Shown in pieces: positions 41,502-45,793 of a stretch of 45,793 nucleotides of DNA. Position 1 is the first letter of the stretch; each line of letters opens with the position of its first letter. The notes beneath the pieces were generated by a model. It ran no database searches, was not told the origin of the DNA, and saw only the letters and a program-made list of their open reading frames with translations. A program made the translations under genes and the position numbers. The stretch comes from Anaeroplasmataceae bacterium (GTDB lineage Bacteria; Bacillota_I; Bacilli_A; Acholeplasmatales; JAEDCM01). Location of the stretch: contig JAEDCM010000010.1 of assembly GCA_016294165.1 (NCBI GenBank), positions 1-45,793 of the forward strand, written 5' to 3'.

Positions 41502-42479
41502 ATGAAAAAGCTACTATTAATATTATTATTTATATTATGTGGTTGCGGTAAGGAAGAAAAACAATTTAATAGGACAATATTTACTTTTAATACTACCGTA
41601 GATATTACATTATATGAGGGTAATAAGGATGATTTAAATCAAATAGTAAATATCTTAAATCATTATAGTAAGCTTTCAGATTATAATAAGCACTATGATG
41701 GTTATGTTAATTTATATGATATAAATCAAAATGCATATAACGAAGAAATGGTTATTTCATGCGATTTATTTGATATTCTAGAATTATCTAAGGAGTATTA
41801 TTCTTTAACAAATGGATATTTTAATATTGCGATTGGTAAAGCAAGCTTTATGTGGAAGGATATTAGAGATAACGAGAACTCTTTTGAGATTGCTGATTAT
41901 GATAATATAGCATTAGAAATAGCTAATACTAATATTGATGATGTAATTTTAGATGAAGAAAAACAATCTGTAAAATTTAATAATGAGAATTTAAAGCTTG
42001 ATTTAGGTGGTATTATTAAAGGATATGCACTTGATAAGGTTTATGAATATTTAAATGGAAAGAATTATACTAAATATTTGATTAATGCTGGAGCTAGTTC
42101 AGTATTAATTGGTAGTCATTATAAAAAGGAAAAATTTACTATTGGATTACAAAATCCTGATAATGAAAATGCGATTTATCAAAAAATAAAGGCAAAGAAT
42201 TGCGGTATTGGGACAAGTGGGGATTATCAAAACTATTTCATTCATGATGGTGTTAGATATCATCATATCTTAGATCCCAAGACCTTAGAAAATCCGCATA
42301 TTTATCGTACAATTAGTGTGATTGGAAATAATAATGCGTTGTTAGATGCCTTATCCACTGCCTTTTTTTGTATGGAATATGATGAAATGATAAATTTGGC
42401 TAATGAATTAAAGGTTGAGGTTATAGGTATGAAATATGATGGGACAGTATTTCATACCGAAGGAGTTGTAGTCTCATGA
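41502..42479 (+). CDS. apbE: FAD:protein FMN transferase, lipoprotein
   Basis: ApbE attaches FMN covalently to threonine in proteins such as RnfD and RnfG. The ATG at 41502 is used, after AGGTGATT; an upstream in-frame GTG overlaps that site. The 325-residue product has a lipoprotein signal (MKKLLLILLFILCGC, lipid Cys15). The body has LDLGGIIKGYALDKV, INAGASSVLIG, the GIGTSGDYQNYF motif and HHILDPKTLENP, with the later LLDALSTAFFCM carrying the metal-binding Asp. It is encoded just after the rnf operon, whose products carry two target threonines, so it is very likely their modifying enzyme. Confidence 0.95.
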   Translation: MKKLLLILLFILCGCGKEEKQFNRTIFTFNTTVDITLYEGNKDDLNQIVNILNHYSKLSDYNKHYDGYVNLYDINQNAYNEEMVISCDLFDILELSKEYYSLTNGYFNIAIGKASFMWKDIRDNENSFEIADYDNIALEIANTNIDDVILDEEKQSVKFNNENLKLDLGGIIKGYALDKVYEYLNGKNYTKYLINAGASSVLIGSHYKKEKFTIGLQNPDNENAIYQKIKAKNCGIGTSGDYQNYFIHDGVRYHHILDPKTLENPHIYRTISVIGNNNALLDALSTAFFCMEYDEMINLANELKVEVIGMKYDGTVFHTEGVVVS

Positions 42480-42820
42480 AAAAGGATTATATTTTAGTTG
42501 GAAGCTTAATATTTATTTCTGTTTTACTTCTAATTTTATTTAATGTCGGTAAAGAAAAAGCAGATTATGCTTATGTGTATATCGAGGATAAATTAGAATA
42601 TAAAATCGATTTAAGTAACAATAAGGAATATGAAATATTAGATGGAAAGATGACATTAATTGTGAAGGATAAGAAGATTGGTGTAAAGAATAGTAAATGT
42701 CATGATCATACATGTGAACATATGGGTATGACTAATTCTAGTGCTAAATCAATAATATGTGCATATTATAAGGTTGTTATTAAGCTATCTAATGATTCGG
42801 ATGTGGATATTATAATATGA
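42476..42820 (+). CDS. NusG domain II-containing membrane-anchored protein
   Basis: The 114-residue protein has an N-terminal membrane helix (5-23) and an extracytoplasmic beta domain resembling NusG domain II, a fold found in small surface proteins that often sit beside Gx-type transporters and ApbE. Three cysteines and histidines (SKCHDHTCEHMG and a later IICAYY) lie in a compact group that could bind a metal or form a disulfide. It overlaps apbE by 4 bases (ATGA) and the next gene by 4 bases. The biochemical role is unknown. Confidence 0.8.
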   Translation: MKKDYILVGSLIFISVLLLILFNVGKEKADYAYVYIEDKLEYKIDLSNNKEYEILDGKMTLIVKDKKIGVKNSKCHDHTCEHMGMTNSSAKSIICAYYKVVIKLSNDSDVDIII

Positions 42821-43305
42821 TAAGAAGAATAACTGAATTATCTATGCTTCTAGCTTTAAGTATTATTTTAAGTATTATTGAATCCTTTGTTCCTACCTAT
42901 GTCCCAGGTGTTAAGTTAGGATTAGCTAACATCATAATCTTAATTATGATATATATGTATACAATTAAAGATGCCTTTGTTTTGCTTATTTTAAGAGTTA
43001 TGATTGTAAGCTTATTATTGGGAAGTTTTATGTCTGTAACCTTCTTTATGAGTGTTAGTGGAGGATTATTTGCGATTGTTACAATGGTTATATTAAAGAG
43101 CCTTGGATTTAATGTTATAAGCACTTCAATTAGTGGTGCGGTGATGCATGGTGTTGGCCAAATCTTGATTGCGATTATTTTGATTGCTAAAGAGTCGATT
43201 TATTATTTACCAGTTATAATGATTTTAAGTATTTTCACGGGAATATTCACGGGATTTATTACCTTAAGATTTATGAGAATAATGGAAAAGAAACAAGAAG
43301 AATAA
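42817..43305 (+). CDS. Gx transporter family membrane protein
   Basis: The 162-residue protein has five to six hydrophobic segments and the family features MLLALSIILSIIESFVP, VPGVKLGLANIIILIMIY and LLGSFMSVTFFMSVSGGLFA. It belongs to a family often labelled heptaprenyl diphosphate synthase component I; the substrate-capture, S-component-like topology suggests a small transport protein instead. It is the last gene of the apbE-NusGII-Gx set, coupled by an ATGA overlap. Enzyme activity is not supported by any motif I can see. Confidence 0.8.
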   Translation: MIRRITELSMLLALSIILSIIESFVPTYVPGVKLGLANIIILIMIYMYTIKDAFVLLILRVMIVSLLLGSFMSVTFFMSVSGGLFAIVTMVILKSLGFNVISTSISGAVMHGVGQILIAIILIAKESIYYLPVIMILSIFTGIFTGFITLRFMRIMEKKQEE

Positions 43306-43327
43306 AGCGCTATGAAGCGCTTTTTTT
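43304..43327 (+). terminator. Intrinsic terminator after the Gx gene
   Basis: AAAGCGC and GCGCTTT form a 7-bp stem around TATGAA, followed by T. Confidence 0.9.
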
Positions 43328-43359
43328 GTTTATCTATAAATATGATGTTTTTTTGTTTG

Positions 43360-43388
43360 TTGACATATAAGAGTATAAATAATATAAT
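43360..43388 (+). promoter_or_regulatory. Consensus sigma-A promoter for glnN
   Basis: A perfect TTGACA (43360-43365) and perfect TATAAT (43383-43388) are 17 bp apart, 68 bp before the start codon. The 5' UTR holds a small AAGAAT/ATTCTT hairpin. Confidence 0.88.
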
Positions 43389-43456
43389 TATTTATATGAT
43401 AAAAAAAGACTTTTTATTAAGAATATCAACATTCTTTTAAAAGCAAAGGAGAACTT

Positions 43457-45565
43457 ATGACAAATATTATTAATGAGCTTTTCGGTAAAAATGTATTTAA
43501 TGATGAAAAAATGAAGGATCGTCTTCCAGAGGACGTTTACCTAAAACTTAAGAAGACAATTGCAGAGGGAAATGAGCTTGATTCAAGTATTGCGGATGTT
43601 GTAGCAGCAGCAATGAAGGATTGGGCTGTTGAGAACGGGGCAACCCATTATACGCATTGGTTCCAACCAATGACAGGAATTACAGCTGAGAAGCATGATT
43701 CATTTATCAATTCTAAAGATAATAAAGCTATTTTAGAATTTTCAGGTAAGGAATTAATTAAAGGTGAGCCTGATGCATCTTCATTCCCATCTGGTGGAAT
43801 TAGATCAACTTTTGAGGCTCGTGGATATACATCATGGGATTGTACATCTCCTGCTTTCCTAAAGGAAACAAAGGCGGGAGTAACCTTATGTATTCCAACA
43901 GTTTTCTGTTCGTATACAGGAGAGGCTCTTGATAAAAAGACACCATTATTACGTTCTACAGAAGCTTTAGAGAAGCAGGTTTTACGTATTGTTAAATTAT
44001 TTGGGCATAAAGATGTTAAAAAGATTAATTGTTCAGTAGGACCAGAGCAAGAGTACTTCATCGTTAGTAGACAAAACTTCTTAGCGCGTGAGGATTTAAA
44101 ATTTACTGGTCGTACATTGTTTGGAGCAATGCCTCCTAAAGGGCAAGAGCTTGAGGACCATTATTTTGGTTCAATCAAGGAGAATATTGCTTGCTTTATG
44201 AAGGAAGTAAATGAAGAGTTGTGGAAATTAGGAGTTTTAGCTAAGACTCAACATAATGAAGCGGCTCCTGCTCAACATGAGCTTGCGCCAATTTATTCAG
44301 AGGTAAATATTGCGGTTGATCATAATCAGCTTACAATGGAAACATTAAAGCGTGTTGCTAGAAATCATGGATTAGAGTGTTTATTACATGAAAAGCCATT
44401 TATGGGTGTTAATGGTAGTGGTAAACATAATAACTGGTCAATTATTACAGATACAGGAATTAACCTATTAAAGCCTGGTAAGGTTCCACATGAGAATTTA
44501 CAATTCTTATTATTCTTATCTGCAGTTATCAAGGCAGTAGATGAGAATGCAGTATTATTAAGAGTTGCGGCATCTAATCCTGGAAACGATCATCGTTTAG
44601 GTGCACATGAGGCTCCACCAGCTATTATTTCCATTTTCTTAGGTGATCAATTAACTGATATCGTTGAACAAATTGTGGAAAGTGGGACAGCTACCTATAG
44701 TAAACAAGGTGGAAAAATGCAAATCGGAGTTAAGTCACTTCCAGAAATTAAGAAGGATGCAACAGATCGTAATAGAACTAGTCCATTTGCATTTACAGGA
44801 AATAAATTTGAATTCCGAATGGTAGCATCATCAATTTCCATTTCATGTGCTAACATTATGTTAAATACTATTGTTGCAGATGTTTTGTCTGATATTGCGG
44901 ATGAATTAGAAAAAGCAGATGATTTCCAAAAGGCATTATCAAATTTAATTGCTAGAATTTTAAAAGAACATAAACGTATCATTTTCAATGGAAACGGATA
45001 TTCAGATGAATGGATTAAGGAAGCCGAAAGAAGAGGGTTACCAAATGTTAAGACATTTGTAGAATCAATCCCAGCATTAACTGATGAAAAAACAGTTAAG
45101 ATTATGCAAAAACATCATGTAATGAGTAAAGTTGAGCTAGAGTCTCGTGCTGAGGTTCAATATGAGCTTTATTCAAAAACAATCAATATTGAAGCCAGAA
45201 CAATGATTGAGATGGCTAAGCGTCAATATATCCCAGCAGTAATTAATTTTAATAAAGCATTAGCGGATTCAATCATTTCAATGAAAAATGCTTTAAAGGA
45301 TATTGATGTAACATTTATCATTGATAAATTAAGTAAATCACAAAACTTATTGAATGAAGCTAATAATGCTTTGATTAAATTAGAGGAAAATACATTAAAT
45401 GCTGCTAAGTATACAGGAAAAGAACAAGCATTATTCTTTAAAGATAATGTAACACCATATATGGAAGCATTAAGAAAACCAATTGATCAATTAGAAGAAA
45501 TTGTTGAGAAGAAATATTGGCCTGTTCCAACATATGGTGATTTGTTATTTGAAGTTGGTGAATAA
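43457..45565 (+). CDS. glnN: Glutamine synthetase type III
   Basis: The 702-residue protein is the long GSIII form, which makes glutamine from glutamate, ammonia and ATP as a double-ring dodecamer. Visible are the GSIII N-terminal region with THYTHWFQPMTG and FPSGGIRSTFEARGYTSWD, the metal-binding SVGPEQEYFIV, the NEAAPAQHELAPIYSEVN segment, MGVNGSGKHNNWSI with the ATP-site residues, and the GSIII-specific C-terminal helical extension. It has its own strong promoter, AAAGGAG site and terminator. It may be the organism's main ammonium-assimilating enzyme and supplies glutamine used by PurL; no GlnR or PII gene is nearby. Confidence 0.97.
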   Translation: MTNIINELFGKNVFNDEKMKDRLPEDVYLKLKKTIAEGNELDSSIADVVAAAMKDWAVENGATHYTHWFQPMTGITAEKHDSFINSKDNKAILEFSGKELIKGEPDASSFPSGGIRSTFEARGYTSWDCTSPAFLKETKAGVTLCIPTVFCSYTGEALDKKTPLLRSTEALEKQVLRIVKLFGHKDVKKINCSVGPEQEYFIVSRQNFLAREDLKFTGRTLFGAMPPKGQELEDHYFGSIKENIACFMKEVNEELWKLGVLAKTQHNEAAPAQHELAPIYSEVNIAVDHNQLTMETLKRVARNHGLECLLHEKPFMGVNGSGKHNNWSIITDTGINLLKPGKVPHENLQFLLFLSAVIKAVDENAVLLRVAASNPGNDHRLGAHEAPPAIISIFLGDQLTDIVEQIVESGTATYSKQGGKMQIGVKSLPEIKKDATDRNRTSPFAFTGNKFEFRMVASSISISCANIMLNTIVADVLSDIADELEKADDFQKALSNLIARILKEHKRIIFNGNGYSDEWIKEAERRGLPNVKTFVESIPALTDEKTVKIMQKHHVMSKVELESRAEVQYELYSKTINIEARTMIEMAKRQYIPAVINFNKALADSIISMKNALKDIDVTFIIDKLSKSQNLLNEANNALIKLEENTLNAAKYTGKEQALFFKDNVTPYMEALRKPIDQLEEIVEKKYWPVPTYGDLLFEVGE

Positions 45566-45573
45566 GTAATAAG

Positions 45574-45612
45574 AGCTGTTAAGAAACGTAAATGTTTCTG
45601 ACAGCTTTTTTT
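45574..45612 (+). terminator. Intrinsic terminator after glnN
   Basis: AGCTGTTAAGAAAC pairs with GTTTCTGACAGCT (one bulged A, one G-T), followed by T7. Confidence 0.88.
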
Positions 45613-45748
45613 GTATTAACTATTTAAACGATTTATCCATTATATCATATTATTGATAGTGAAATTTTCATTAAAAAAATTTTAAAAAAATATCTGGTGC
45701 TAGTATAGATATATAGACACTTAAAGATAAACTATTAGATATGATATA
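45606..45748 (+). repeat. Dispersed repeat, short copy (copy B)
   Basis: The left part 45606-45694 matches 25373-25449 and the right part 45695-45748 matches 25775-25829 almost perfectly. The 325 bp between them in copy A are missing here. The copy breaks off exactly where the 45-bp terminal repeat begins, at the base where copy A continues into TATCAATAG. Confidence 0.75.
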
Positions 45749-45793
45749 ACCCGAGTTTTACAGTTGTTATGCTACAAAAGCCGACTACATACT
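45749..45793. repeat. Right copy of 45-bp terminal inverted repeat
   Basis: It is the exact reverse complement of bases 11-55. It replaces the expected continuation of the dispersed repeat. It holds no ORF or motif I recognise. Confidence 0.9.

Noticed and set aside
43457..45565. Long antisense frames inside glnN and other genes
   Set aside because: They lack ribosome sites and promoters, are poor in recognisable domains, and arise as shadows of the coding strand.
1..45793. CRISPR arrays, tRNA or rRNA genes
   Set aside because: No regularly spaced repeats, no tRNA cloverleaf with TTCGA arm, and no rRNA-like GC-richer blocks were seen in the intergenic regions.

Overview
This 45.8 kb window is low-GC bacterial DNA, read almost entirely on the + strand. 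It has strong AGGAGG-type ribosome binding sites, standard stop codons, canonical sigma-A promoters and short T-tailed terminators. Together with SpoVG, SpoVT, PyrR, a purine riboswitch, a type III glutamine synthetase and an Rnf complex, this points to an anaerobic member of the Bacillota, probably an Erysipelotrichia or RF39-like lineage of the Bacilli. That placement is inference; no rRNA or tRNA gene is present.

Layout. (1) 1-8.5 kb: the 3' end of ispE, spoVG, a tiny lysine-rich ORF, pyk, a DUF3320-like protein, prs, pth, mfd and spoVT. This is the Bacillus ispE-spoVG-prs-pth-mfd-spoVT neighbourhood with pyk and its companion placed where glmU would be. (2) 8.5-25.3 kb: an aminotransferase, then a guanine-type purine riboswitch with a multi-hairpin leader ahead of fhs, a PEPCK/HPr-kinase-like P-loop protein, purL, purM, purN, purH, purD and folD. 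Next come guaB with its own promoter and a second aminotransferase. fhs and folD supply the formyl-tetrahydrofolate that PurN and PurH consume. (3) 25.3-28.5 kb: a gene-poor stretch with a dispersed repeat, a broken zinc-ribbon gene, small or truncated ORFs, an acyltransferase and the only minus-strand genes (azlC, azlD). (4) 28.6-36.6 kb: a yebC-family regulator, a PyrR-type attenuator with uraA-pyrR, a Mn2+ (yybP-ykoY) riboswitch and two tandem terminator modules ahead of a Na+/phosphate cotransporter, an AzgA-type purine permease and glyA. (5) 36.6-45.6 kb: rnfC-D-G-E-A, a small membrane protein with four cysteines, a very short RnfB, apbE, a NusG-domain-II protein, a Gx-family membrane protein, and a type III glutamine synthetase.

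The most unusual points are the Rnf locus, where RnfB stops after its single Fe-S domain and is preceded by a small protein carrying the same CX2CX4C spacing; the Mn2+ riboswitch plus duplicated attenuators in front of a phosphate transporter; and the P-loop kinase-like protein embedded in the purine operon. Both window ends carry the same 45 bp in inverted orientation, joined abruptly to unrelated sequence. They should be treated as an assembly, adapter or repeat boundary until checked.
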